64,000 nucleotides of DNA from Ceratodon purpureus. Lineage: Eukaryota > Streptophyta > Bryopsida > Pseudoditrichales > Ditrichaceae. The notes below the pieces were generated by a model. The model made no database searches. It was not told the DNA's origin and saw nothing but the letters and a program-made list of their open reading frames with translations. Below, in pieces: positions 11,120 through 22,604 of this stretch (within the stretch, counting starts at the first letter, position 1; each line of letters begins with the position of its first letter). A program made the translations under genes and the position numbers. The stretch spans positions 76,683,524 to 76,747,523 of the forward strand of contig CM026426.1 in assembly GCA_014871385.1 (NCBI GenBank). The letters run 5' to 3'.

Positions 11120-14100
11120 ATGTCGTCTTTTGATCAACAAGAACTGTTTGAAACTGCAGATCCTAGTGATTCTGTTGACTTAGAGAGCGCCCTACAGATC
11201 TGTGATGTATTGCCAAGTCCGCATTTGGAGGGTTTGGCAGTTGAGTCCGAAGCAACTTGGCGGGTTTCGTATACGGCATTGAGGGCGAATGCTCTACTTT
11301 GGAGACCCTACCATTGCAGTAGTGCAGTGTGGGCATTCTACCGACTAAAGGGGGAGGACATGGTTCTCGATGTTAGTGTGGCACAGAAGTTGCGGTGTTG
11401 GGTTTGTCACCCAACTGAAGCTGAGTCAAGTAATTCAAGCGGGAGGGGCACAAGGGGAAGGTAGAGGATCCTGCAATACAACCCATCGCATGGGATCACT
11501 AGCATGAAGACACATGTGGAGAATGAGCATGGCAGGAACTTGCAAGGTTTCTGTTCGAGCCTTTGGTATTTATGTTATTTTTTTTTTAAATTTGAACAGT
11601 CACAGGGCTTTCGACAATTTGTCAGCCCATGTCGAAGTTGGAGACTCATTGTCTTTGCTGAATGCGAATTTATGTCGGTGTGCATGCTTTGTTACTTGGT
11701 GGAATTTTGAGATGGCCTGATCTATGGTTCTCCTTGGAAACAAAATATGGTTGATTCAGGTCGATTCAGGTTCTGTGCTGATTCAGCTTATGTCGATGTA
11801 ATTTGTTTGTTACTGTGACGAATCACATTCTGCAAATTTTGCTTGTCATATGATTGAATGTCGTTATTATGGTCGTAGAATGACAGTAGAAATGGTTAGC
11901 GTGATGTGCAAGGCTTCATGTCGATGCAGTACCGTAGGGTGTGACTAATTTGCACGTGCATCGGCTGAAGGCAGCATAAATGCTTTCAGGAATTGTCCGT
12001 GCATTGATCTGATATTTGGGACTTCTTTCTGGAGTATAAGGGTAGATGAAACCCGAGGAGATCTTACTTGTGAAGTTGAGCAACATATATAACGCCCGTA
12101 TTATTAGCTTCCGTAGATCACCTGGCAATGCATCAGTTTGATATTGCGGGCTTATAATTACAAGACCACCTTCCATTCCATATTAATCGCATTGTTTCGC
12201 TTTTCTGCTTTGCTTTCATAAACAGATGGAACGGAAGCCCATTTCTATTAAGAATGTAAACGATTAAGAACCGAGGATCACCTAAGCGCTAACACTGAGA
12301 TGATACAGGGTGCTTTGCGCTTATTTAGAAGTTGAAGATCGTATCTGCAATGTCAATTTAGAAAATCGGGATAGGTCAATGTGATTTGCGAATGTTGTAT
12401 GCTTGCTCATGTTTGGTTCGATGTGTATGGTTGCTCATTGACGTGTTGTTGTAGCTATTGTGATGTTCACTGGAAATTTGGGATATGCTGCAACTGATTC
12501 TGGCTAATTGGATATGCTGCGGGAGTCAGCAACGGATGAAGGAGACATGGGGAGGCAGAAGACCAAGAAGAGGAAGGGGGCACCGCCGTCTGAGATCACA
12601 GCATACTTTGGTAATGCAAAGCCCTACGCAAAAAATGATGTGCAGCAGCATCGATTTCTAGAGGACCTAATCTTGTTCATCTCTAAGGGATACGAATCTC
12701 TCAGCATTGTGGAGTCTGCATGGCTGCGGAGGCTGATGCTACGCAGGGATCCGAAGGTAGTTTGCCCAAGTCGTAAACAGTTGGTGCGTGAGCATATTCC
12801 TACGATGCTCACCAAGACAATGGACCGGTTTGTGATTCCGCTCATCAATAGCTGTCAGACTCCTTTGATCACTTTCGACCTCTGGATGTCACGAACTGGT
12901 TGGGATACTTTTGCCTTGGTGGTGAATTTCATTGATGAAGGCTGGGTTCCAAGGCATGTAACAGTTGAACTGTTCGAGGCACAAGACACATCAAGAGCAG
13001 CGTTGGCCGAGATTGTCAAGCCCTTGTTGGAGCAGTTCAAGCTCACTAACAAGATAGTGGCCTGTGTGAAGGACGAGGGTGCGATTCTGGTGACGATGGA
13101 GAAGGCTCTACAACTCACAGTGTTGTGTGATTTGCTGGGGTTACCGAAGCCCTTCTCATTTGCTTGTTTTGGTCATATCATGTCAAAGGTATGCAATTCC
13201 CTTATGGCCATGTCTTTTGTGTTACTCGTTAACTTGAATTTCTGTTTATCTCAATCTGTGTGGTAGCTTGGCTATGGTTTATGCTTGTGTCAATGTATGG
13301 GGCAGTCATTCCATTTTTTATTGTTTATTTTTTAAATTGCTGTTTCTGAATGTAGAGCACCAGCAGCTTGAGTCAGTGCCTTGCGATTATTGAGTTAGAT
13401 TAATTCATCACTCCCGTTAATCAGTCATACCAATGTATCAGGTTCATTTTATCCATTTCAGTTGGTGATTGGGAATTGTATATGCAGACCCATTCAGGTC
13501 TATTTGATTGAGTGCGATTTATTGTATTTGTTTTTGTCTGCATTACGCAAGGGTTTCATGTCAGGTGTTTTTTAAACTATTTTGCGTGCTGAATAGGAGT
13601 CACGATTTTAGATTGCAAGCAATGCTAATCGCTAGTCCTGTTTCAGATTGCGAGGAATTTTAATCAACAGGAATTTTAATGAGATCTGCTAGGTCGAATT
13701 TGATTCAGCTTCTACCTGTCTGACACATTCTATGTCGATGTGTTTTGTTTGTTTATGTTTGCAATCTCCCAGGTCTGATGCACGGTCAATTCTATCAGTT
13801 GTATGGTTGCTGCGTTCCGTTTGCTTGTCATTGTACGTGTCAGTCTAAGTCAGCAGCTGTTGGGTTTTGATTCTGGAAATTCTGGTAAGTCTGAGTCGTA
13901 GCTTGCTTATGATTAGAGGTCGGAGAGAGTTTTTATGATTAGGCTGAGTTGTGAGTAATCACCGTTTCACTGAAGCGTATGCTGCAACTGTTACTTAAAC
14001 GAATGCCAGATTATTGTTGGCCGAGATTGTCTGAGTAAAGGCAACTTGAGGCTATTGCTGACTCTTTATTCTCCAAGGTAATCTGTAAGAAGTGGGTACA

Positions 14101-15652
14101 AAATGCTGTTGACAATTTGTTTTTCTCTGTCGACATTCTCTTAGTTCGGAGGGCTGTCCATTGAATTACATTCTAAACTTCTTAATCGTTGGCGCTTATC
14201 TAAATGATTGGTTTTGTTCTGCAATTGTGGAACAAGCTGGTAAGGCCTCCGAGTCAGCATCTGTCGAGTTCATGTGTGAATGTATGCTTGTGTCAATGTA
14301 TGCTTGTGCCAGATTATTTGTCGAAGATAATAGTTCCTCAGTCTGCTTACATGTCCATTATGTGCTCATGCTCACTAATTGTTTGTAATGTGGTTGATGA
14401 TGATCAGGTATGCCAATACGCCACCAACAATGAGCAGATGTGCAAGGGAATGAAGGAGGTTAGCTTGAAGGTTGCTCAGAAGTCTCTGCAATCCTATATC
14501 ACCTGGACGAAGAAGTCAGGAAAGGGAGGTCAAGAGTGGGACAAAGCACGCATCGACGCGAGGCTACCGACAAGGAAATTGAAGACACCTGCAAAGACAC
14601 GCTTTGCTTCCAAGGTGGTGCTGTTCCAGGAGACCTAGGAGTATGCTGATGCTATTAGCATTTGTTATAGAAGACAGTCCTTGAAGCAAGCTCGCGTTCC
14701 AAGTGGAATGACATGGGCAACTGCGAGAACCGTAACTCAGACACTCAACCCAGTTGTGCAACAGTGCGTGCTGAATCAAACCCTCGGATACTCGTTGCTC
14801 TGAGATACCCTAGCTGCTGCGTTTCGGATGTCCATTGAGTTACATGGGGTGTATGATCAGAGTGCTAGCATGATTCCCCCTCTGCAGGTGGGAGATTTTG
14901 AGTTTGAAATTGAGATTCTAAAGGCAAGGATGGCGAAGACAGATGTGGATGTGATGAAGCCGTTTCTGAGATTCTCCTTGCATTTTGTAGCAGATCAAGC
15001 TCAAAACATGCTGTCTTTGATACTGGACCCTCGCTACAAGGGGCTGGAGCTAGTGATTCAGTATGTGGGAGTAGCTGCTGCAAAACAGGTGGTGGAGGAC
15101 TACGACAGAAAAATCCTCATCCCTTACCTCGTGAAGGTGCACAAGTATCTGAACCCTGGTGATTCCCCGGCCACGCAGGTTGACCCTACTCCATCGTCAA
15201 TTTTGTTTGGTGCTCCATCGTCTGCTGAAGAAGCCTGTGAAGGTATTCTGATTGCAGAGCTTTCTTTGTTCCATCGCCTGACTATTGTGCATCCTGAGGC
15301 GGAGGAGCCCCTAACTAGGTGGAAGCTCAATGCTTCCCGTTTCCCCTATGTCTCCTTTCTTGCACGTCAAATCTTAGCCATTCCATGATCTCAGATTGAA
15401 ACGGAGCGGATTTTCATTATCGCCTGTGTGCTCACTAGTTTGCGTCGTTGTCGCCTTGGTCTGAATAACCTGGACAATTTGATTATGATCAACAAGAACT
15501 AGCCTGAGGATTCTCGGCATGAATGTAAGATCACCCTGGTAGTCAAAGATGTGAAAGACTATTTCGCGAAGGAGATGGAACAGGTTGATGATTTCGAAGC
15601 TGAGATCGAGGAGGCTGGTTACTTCGAAGAGCAGCCTGAAGGTGAGGAGTAG
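11120..15652 (+). pseudogene. hAT transposase (BED zinc finger, RNase H-like core, C-terminal dimerisation domain), inactivated
   Basis: Proposed exons are 11120-11546, 12530-13188 and 14408-15652; both introns have GT...AG ends and matching phases (1, then 0). Exon 1 holds a BED-type finger, CWVC followed by THVENEH (Cx2C...Hx4H). Exon 2 has the first catalytic-Asp region, PLITFDLWMS, and a second, ACVKDEGA. Exon 3 ends in a typical hAT dimerisation block: FPYVSFLARQILAIP, then SQIETERIF and LTSLRRCRLGLNNLDNL. In-frame stops occur at 11462 (TAG), 14636 (TAG), 14801 (TGA), 15386 (TGA) and 15500 (TAG), the 15386 stop falling inside the dimerisation domain. No frameshift is needed to follow the frame in any exon, so decay has been mainly by substitution. 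In intact relatives this enzyme excises and reinserts the element. Confidence 0.92.
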
Positions 15653-16235
15653 CATGTGTATGCTTGACTGTTCGAGGTATGTGCTATTTGATTCAGGTTG
15701 ATTTATTTTATTTGTTTTTTTACTTGCCCATGCTTTGGTTTAATGATTGGTGTTTTTTATACAATTTTGTGTGCTGAATAGGAGTCATCTGTTTCAGATT
15801 GCACATCTGAGTCATTTTCCTTCTCTCTCCAATTAACTGTGTTCCTGTCAATTCCCCGCACTTCCGTCTCTATATGTTCCTATTTTCCGCTTCCTAAACA
15901 TGGATATTCTCATCCATCCCTTTCTGTGGATCATCTTCTGTATGAGGTTCGAATTCAGGGCGCTTCGATTAAATGCCTTCCACTTCAACGATTGTTTCTC
16001 CATTGTCGACCTAATGTTCATCCACGTTCGGACATTTTGCAGGAGCGAGGTTCTGCAAGTATTGCGAAACGAGAGCTTCATATTCTGGGTTTAGTTTTGA
16101 GAACAGAGTCGAGCACAATCTCATGCATGCATCTGGATTATGAGAACTTGTCGTAAGAATGGAGGCGTAGCAGATGGGTCCTTCTGGAGCGAATTCGACA
16201 ATGCATCTTGGGAATTCAGATGCTTTGTTGTAGGT

Positions 16236-16303
16236 AGCTTGTGAATTCTATGAGCTTGTGAATTCTATGAGCTTGTGAATTCTATGAGCTTGTGAATTCT
16301 ATG
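16236..16303. repeat. 17-bp tandem repeat, 4 copies
   Basis: Four identical copies of AGCTTGTGAATTCTATG start at 16236, 16253, 16270 and 16287, with a mutated fifth start at 16304. They lie inside the hAT 3' non-coding region, so they are either part of the element or arose within it. Confidence 0.97.
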
Positions 16304-16715
16304 AGCGTGCGAATGATTCAGCCACACCTCTTTTTGAAAAATGATGAAAAATCAACGTCCTGGTTTTGAAGGAGTTTTGGCTCATATATATAATGTCTGT
16401 AATCAAGACACGCAGAGACAGCGCTTGGTCACCCGCGGCGACATGGACATAGCTTCATGTCTTATCTTAAAAAAATCTATAGTGTGAATGTGTTGCAAAA
16501 AAAAACCCTACCCGAGCTGATAATGGATTGGTATCTTATGTGTTAATATTGATATTCATATACTGTTTGGAATTTGTAGCATTTGACGTTATTCATATCA
16601 GTACTATATTTGTGAAAATGGGAAATCTACAATACCATGTACACTATCCATTTGTGTTTCTAGCAAATCTTCAATATCCTAAACCGGCTGGTATGACTAA
16701 TTTTTTATAACACTG

Positions 16716-16723
16716 GTTTAAAC
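16716..16723. repeat. hAT target-site duplication, right
   Basis: GTTTAAAC directly follows the terminal AACACTG and is identical to 10632-10639. Confidence 0.88.
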
Positions 16724-17015
16724 GGCTCACCCGGCCAGCCCCAGATTGTGTGTAAACTGGGCCTAAAATAGCCCTAATAAAAATAAAATGTAGTTACCGA
16801 GTTGTTCGTGTTGTTTCCAACTTAACCTTATCCATCCATCTATCAATCATTCCGTCCGGCTCTCTCTCACCGAAACTCAAAGCACTCTTGAACACAAATC
16901 AGATTCTCACACAGAGTTCGGACTCTCAATGCAGGTCGGCGAGGACAACCTAGGCACGATCACGATAGATATTCTGCTTGGGAATTGCTGTCGTAGTGGT
17001 AGTCCCAGCTGAGCG
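16724..17015 (+). promoter_or_regulatory. Presumed promoter-proximal region and 5' UTR of RNC1
   Basis: Only 292 bp separate the hAT target duplication from the RNC1 ATG. The second half is C/T-rich (ATCCATCCATCTATC and GGCTCTCTCTCACC-type stretches near 16830-16870), as is common in plant 5' leaders. I see no convincing TATA box. The gene's core promoter is either compressed here or lies within the hAT element. Confidence 0.35.
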
Positions 17016-19711
17016 ATGGCGATGCAGCAGAGCATGACGCCACTCTCGTCCATCTTCAAGTGCCCTTGCAGTCGCCTCTCTTTCGCTCACTCGTTGTGCA
17101 ACACTGCGCCGTCGGTTTTCTTCCGCAGTAGGGGACAGGCAGGGGGAGGGGCGACTCGAGGGGTGACTACATGCGCTGTAGGAGTGCCGGCGAAGAACTG
17201 GACGGCTGGGGTGAATACACCGAAGGAGTGGCAATGGACGCCGCACCGGGAGCCTCGGCGCCCGGGGGAGAAGCGGAAGAAGATCCCCATGCCGCGCCCG
17301 AAGAAGGAGCGCGTGTTACTGCGGCCGCCCATGGACGACACTCGTCTCGCAGAGAAGCTGCTCAACAGCCCGCAGTTGACGTTGACGTCGTTTCCGTTGT
17401 TGAGCTCGTGCTTGCCGCCCGCGCCCTTGAACCAGTGGGATGAGGCGTGGATGGAGGAGTATTTGCTGGAGGCCAAGGATGCGTTAGGGTTGGCGGGGTT
17501 TGAGGCTGAGGAGGGGATTCCCGGGGCGCAGTTGGATAATTTGTTGTATCTCGCGTTTCAGCATCCGGATAGTACCCGTGGGAAGCGGGCGCCGTATGTT
17601 CGAAATGGGCATACTAGGTTGGCGTTTCTGGGAGAGTATGTGCTCGAGCTTGGCATGACGGAAATGGTTTTGCAGATATTTCCGAGGGAGATGACGGGGA
17701 GTTTGCGGGAGCGTGTTTTCGGGTTGATTAATAAGAAGATTTTGCCGACTTGGTTGCATTCTGCGTCCATGGACCGGTTGGTTTATCCGGATGGGGATTG
17801 GGAGACTGTGAGGTGGAACGATAAAGTGAAGCCCTGCAAGTAAGCTGTGAACAATCAGTGATTTTCAGGTTTCATGTTGGAATGAATTGGGGAGTAGCTT
17901 GGAATCTTGGTCGAGACATGGGGATTAGGGAATTGGACAGATAAATCTGAAAATACGGAATATCTCAGGAAGGGGTTTTATTTAAGTGTCGGCAGTTTGG
18001 TTGGCGAGACGGTTGCGTCTTGTAGCGCATTAATTCTGTGCTTTCTGTGCATTTTTTGAGCAATGTACAGCAACGGGGAGAGAGAGTTTGTTTAGCGATG
18101 AATGTAGGCTTGTTGGAGATTGTGGATCATGCCATTAGGATTGCGGTATGTGCTGACTGGTTTTTGATTGTTGGCGTGGCACAGATCAGTGTTCTATGCG
18201 TTGATTGCAGCCGTCTACCTGACGCTGGGTATGCCGGAAGTATTCCGTGTTCTTTTTGAGGTTTTTGGTTTCGATGTGGACGCCCCAGAATGTCAACCTA
18301 AGCCGAGGGGCAATTTTGAAGATGTGGATCACTTATCATCAGAGCTTGATGGAGAGAGGCTTACGTGGCAAGACATTGCTTATTATCAGGTACTCTATCC
18401 TTAATCTCTTCTGGGCAGCGCACACAGACCCTAAGGGTCACCTTTTTCTGCAATTTTCTTGGTACTTGAGTTATCAAATAGTGGTTTTAAGAAGTTCTTA
18501 TAAGCCATAGTTAAGGAGAGGATTTTGTCCTAAAATTTTAGTAGTGTAGGATTTGGGTCTATTAGTGGTCTCTCGTTTTGCACACGTCGTTACGGGAGTA
18601 ATATACAGAATCAACTTGATAAATAATGTAATAGAAATCAGTAACCAACTCTCTCATGATGAAAGTCTTACATTGCTTGTACGATATCTTCCTTTTTCTG
18701 AGACGGTTTTCTTTTGAGTTCAGGCTCCTGAAGGAGCTTTGTTTTCAGAGCCCAGGCTTTTCCGAGCTTGTGTCCCCCCCGGAATGCATCGATTTCGCAA
18801 CAATCTGTGGGAGGCAGAGAGTTTACCAGTTGTGAAGAAAGCGTTAGGTTATCCACAATTTGTAAGGGACGACAACCCTGAAGTGACAGCTGCACGCAAC
18901 ATTGAACTAGACCTTGGACTTCAGGTACTATTGAAAATTTTCACAGGAAAGAATTGGAGTGAGTGATGTGTAGCATGCTTAAATGCGAAGTGTGTGGATG
19001 GCGGAACGAAATAAGCATGCGGTAAGGAGGTGGAAAGTGATTGGTACTTATAATTTGTCGGATTTTCTACAGCTGTGTTTTCTGCACCCATCAACTTACA
19101 AAACGGAGCATCCTCGCTTTTGTTACGAGAGATTGGAGTACTTAGGATCGAAAGTACAGGTACGCGTCCTTACTCTACCCAATAGTCAACCAGTGGCTCT
19201 TGCAGAATCTCCAACCTTTCGTTGACTTTACTTCGTTTCTAGATATGAGAACCCTGAGTCTTTCACTGTCATTCACTTCCTGGGGCAGTGTCTGTCTGAT
19301 TCACACCTAGTGCAAGTGCTAATAGGTGAGGTAGCTCGCTCCTTTTTCGTAGTATGCAAGAAATCATTGCTGAATTATTTCTGGATGTGACAGGATGTAA
19401 TAATGGCGGAGAAAATTCTCTTGAAATATTTGGATGCGCCGGGTCAATGGATTGAAGAGAGACATCGCAAAATTCTATTGAATCGTGTATGTGGGCTCTA
19501 TCTTCGAAACCTGAAGCTGCATTATCACATTGTCTACTCTGACGAGCGACATGAAGTATTTGCGAAGGCCCGGAAGCTTAGGAACTTTGCTACAACGGGC
19601 GTATCACAGGCACTACACGGTCTCGGATATACTGTGTATGGGCGACCTGAAGTTCGGCGTTTGATGTTTAGAGTTATGAACTTTGAGCAATTAGAGTCAC
19701 CTATAGAATAA
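17016..19711 (+). CDS. RNC1: RNC1, chloroplast RNase III-domain group II intron splicing factor
   Basis: Exons 17016-17839, 18185-18389, 18724-18924, 19073-19159 and 19394-19711 join in phase at GT...AG sites to give 544 codons plus stop, close to the ~540 residues usual for plant RNC1. The first 70 residues have no Asp or Glu and are rich in Ser, Arg and Ala, as expected of a plastid transit peptide. Two RNase III-like domains follow, about residues 140-245 and 410-540. Their signature motifs are degenerate: RLAFLGEYVL in the first (Glu and Asp positions changed) and ERLEYLGSKVQD in the second (Asp position is Ser). This matches the known loss of endonuclease activity in RNC1, which binds chloroplast group II introns and helps splice them. 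The middle block (GMPEVFRVLFEVFGFD, ACVPPGMHRFR) is also typical. It is the only intact host gene here; the start is the first ATG and fits the transit peptide. Confidence 0.95.
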
Positions 19712-22318
19712 ATTCGCCTGACTCCGGGCAGGTTTGGACTGTCGTTGGGTGGTGTGGGGGAAGATTTCTTGATATGAAGAGTAGTTCGTGAGGGCATGCA
19801 CCTCAGCTGCTGGTCGTCTTCTGGCAAATTCATGATGCGAGGTAGCACTGATCAGTTCAAAGGCGATTAATTGCGACACTTTTCTGCCTCAGCCGACCTT
19901 TTATGATTAGTTTGGGCAAAACTTGGTCATCAATAACTTGATACAACTGTTCTCGGTGAGGACCCGCCTGCTCTACTTTGGCAGAGTCCACATATGTAGA
20001 ATAAATCTATATCCACAACAGGGAAGAAACTGTAGAGGCATCCAAATTTTGCAAGCTTGTCAGCTTATGGCTACTATGAAGATGAAGGCAATGACCAAGC
20101 AGGGTGGCTACGTTGATGACGAAGGCAATGACCAAGCAGGGACGAGCTTCGATAATAAGATTTAGTCAGTGTGGGGAAAAGGATCTTCCTAGCTGTGCAG
20201 ATAATACTGGCTGCAAATATGCAAGTAATCTTAGACGATGTACAATCAAGCCTGATTAGGTAGGCCAGCAATTTGTAAAACAATTCTCAAGTACTGTTCC
20301 ATTGCATTTCGGGTCTGTTTTGTCTCCTATGATTGTTTGACTTTCTCAAGTGATGTATACAAAGCGTACTGTTTCACCTTCCCCCGGACATGTGAACTTG
20401 ATTTCTTCGAACCATCAAAACCTCGTTCGTCAACATCGGTTTTGGAAGAGAAGGAACGAGAATTATGTCGGGAAGACGTCTTGGACGAATTGGTTCTAGG
20501 GCAAACCTTGCTTGCAATCATCAAAACACTTGTAGGCAGGCCTTCGTATTCTACAATTTTTTTCCAGAACCCAATTCAAAGACAAATACTGATAAATTTC
20601 ATCTCTAAGATCTCGATCCGTGGTTTTCTGGTTGTCCTATACAATACGGGTATAAAACTTTTGGCTTTTTTGCATTCTAGCAGAAAAAAAAGTCATGCAT
20701 GCAATCCAGAAATTTGTTGTTATGACAAAGTTATGGATGATTTAAGTTAGCTTAGTTTTTGAATTGCTTTGGTGTAATGTGAATTATTGTCAAAGGTTTG
20801 TCAATAGAGCATGACAAGACTTATGGAGCATCACCAGCTCTTAATAGCCCAAAAGCCTTATCTTCTTGTGCATGTTTTAATGAAAAAAAAGTTTGACCTT
20901 TAGACAAAAGTTTGGATTGGGCATTTTGCTTGTACCAAACTTTGCTCAAGAGGCCGAACTCTTCGCGCCATAATTTCCTAAAAGTATTGCCACTTAGGCT
21001 TTTTGAAGGCAACGTCCTTTGGAATTTGCCCTTCAATTTGAAGACCAAGAGGAGGAACTTTGGACATTTCTCCAATTTCTTTGGTCAAAACGCTTCTTCC
21101 TTCAAAGTTTGGCCTAAGTCTAAATCACCCCTAAGATTCAAAAATTGGGCATTCAAGGGCTTGAGAGACAAATGATCCAAATTGTTTAAAAGGTCCTAGT
21201 TCAGATCTGTCTAAGGCGCATAGTACATTTAAAATCTTAGAGGTATTTAACCTCTAAAATTCTTCGCGACCATATTTTGGTCGTTCCACTTTTTGGGCAG
21301 CCTCCGAGGACCTCATACTTTTAAAAATTTCAATGAAAATTTTAGTGTAGTTTCCCAAAACTACACTCAACATGTAGCACTTTGTTTCACGTCATTCCGA
21401 TAAGTATTGCAAACGTTATAAGCATTTAAAGTTTTTGAAGCGAGATCGGGTAGCAAGAATTTTTTTATTTTTTATTTTTTTTCGGATTTTTCTTTTGGAT
21501 TCTTGATTGGTTGATCTTTATCTACAATTGAAGCTTTAAATCAACCCATTCTTAGCAACGGGATAAAAGTTATGAGGAGATATGTTTCTTGGGCAGTTTG
21601 GACCAAAAAAACTTTGAAGTTCATTTCTAAACTCAATTTTAAATATTTTCTAATGAAATAAAAAGCACTAGCTGAAGACTTCTAAGTACAACATTCTCAC
21701 CGTTAAGATTGACATTTTACAATTCCATGTAAAACTTATAAATGATTTTCTATTTCCTTCCATTTTGTACCCACTTCTGGTAATTGTTTTATAAAAAAAT
21801 TAATATGAGTTTTTTTCTTACAAGATTTTATATTTGAAGACTTATCTTAATTGTTAACACAGCCTTGCCATTCAATCAATTTTTGACCCATTCAAAAAAA
21901 AGATATTAATTTCTAAAGTTCAAATTTGTCACCAGATTAAACCCCAAAAACCTTCTTTTGCAACTTTGATCCTTATAATCTAAGAATCTAATGGTCATTT
22001 TGCTCTCAAATTTTGTGCTCACATAAAAAACCAAGTTGGGTAGTAGATCTTATGGTTAAATAATGAAAAAACTAAAAAAACATATTATTTCTTCTCCAAC
22101 TTCCAAATGGTGCGTTTTTCATGGTGAGATTACAGTCAAGGAATTTTTGGGGGTTAACTCGTACAATTGTAGCCACAACATCCCGCTTGGAGCAAAAGCA
22201 AAGTTGTCTAGTAAGAAGCAAGAGCAGGCCGTTGCCTTAGCTAGAACTTTGCAAGGTTACAATGATCCCGACCTTGGAATTCAGATGCATTGTCTTGTTG
22301 GATGCAAGAAAATGCATA
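19712..22318. other. RNC1 3' flank and intergenic DNA
   Basis: The first few hundred bases are presumably RNC1 3' UTR. A 20-bp direct repeat (GAAGGCAATGACCAAGCAGG) occurs at about 20083 and 20120. ORFs at 20337-20750 and 22063-22389 are open but carry no motif I recognise and are in AT-rich, repeat-like surroundings; I do not call them genes. The stretch 20850-21900 is A/T-rich with homopolymer runs and no coding pattern. Confidence 0.4.
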
Positions 22319-22602
22319 CTCCCTCTGTTTCTGAAAGAAATGGTGATTTCCATTTTAGGCCGGGATTAACTACAGTGATGCCGCCTTGACTCTGTAAATG
22401 CCAACCTGCTAAGCTGCCATTAAAATAAACTTTCTAAAATTCAATCAGGCAATCAGCTGGTGTCACCTTGCTGATTTCAGGTTCATGGCAGGTTCCTCCT
22501 TTGAATTCTTGACGGTGGACTTCCTGGTAATGATGAAACCATTGTTTCTTTGTGAAACAAAGACTTTGTGGAAATCACCATTTCTTTCAGAAACAGAGGG
22601 AG
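22319..22602. mobile_element. Stowaway-type MITE (Tc1/mariner), 284 bp
   Basis: The ends are perfect 34-bp inverted repeats beginning CTCCCTCTGTTTCTGAAAG (22319-22352 and 22569-22602). Each is bounded by a TA dinucleotide (22317-22318 and 22603-22604), the target duplication of Tc1/mariner elements. The CTCCCTC start matches the Stowaway family terminus. The interior has no coding capacity, so the element depends on a mariner-type transposase elsewhere. Identical arms suggest it is recent. Confidence 0.93.
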
Positions 22603-22604
22603 TA

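Larger units (their letters stand above)
10640..16715 (+). mobile_element. Complete hAT transposon, 6,076 bp, with decayed transposase
   Basis: The element begins CAGTGTT at 10640 and ends AACACTG at 16715, giving 7-bp perfect terminal inverted repeats of the CAGTG type seen in hAT elements. Both ends abut the 8-bp duplication GTTTAAAC. Inside lies a plus-strand BED-finger transposase gene with two introns and several stops. Long non-coding flanks occupy 10640-11119 and 15653-16715, the latter including a 17-bp tandem repeat. The right end is 300 bp upstream of the RNC1 start codon, so the insertion sits in or near that gene's promoter. The element is physically complete but no longer self-mobilising. 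Confidence 0.9.

Noticed and set aside
11120..15652. Idea that the nonsense codons in the hAT transposase all come from methylcytosine deamination (CAG to TAG, CGA to TGA)
   Set aside because: At least two stops (14636, 15386) sit where family members usually have Leu- or Gly-type codons, so C-to-T change does not explain them all.
22063..22389. 108-codon ORF starting before the MITE
   Set aside because: Its 3' end is MITE sequence and the rest has no recognisable motif; most likely chance.
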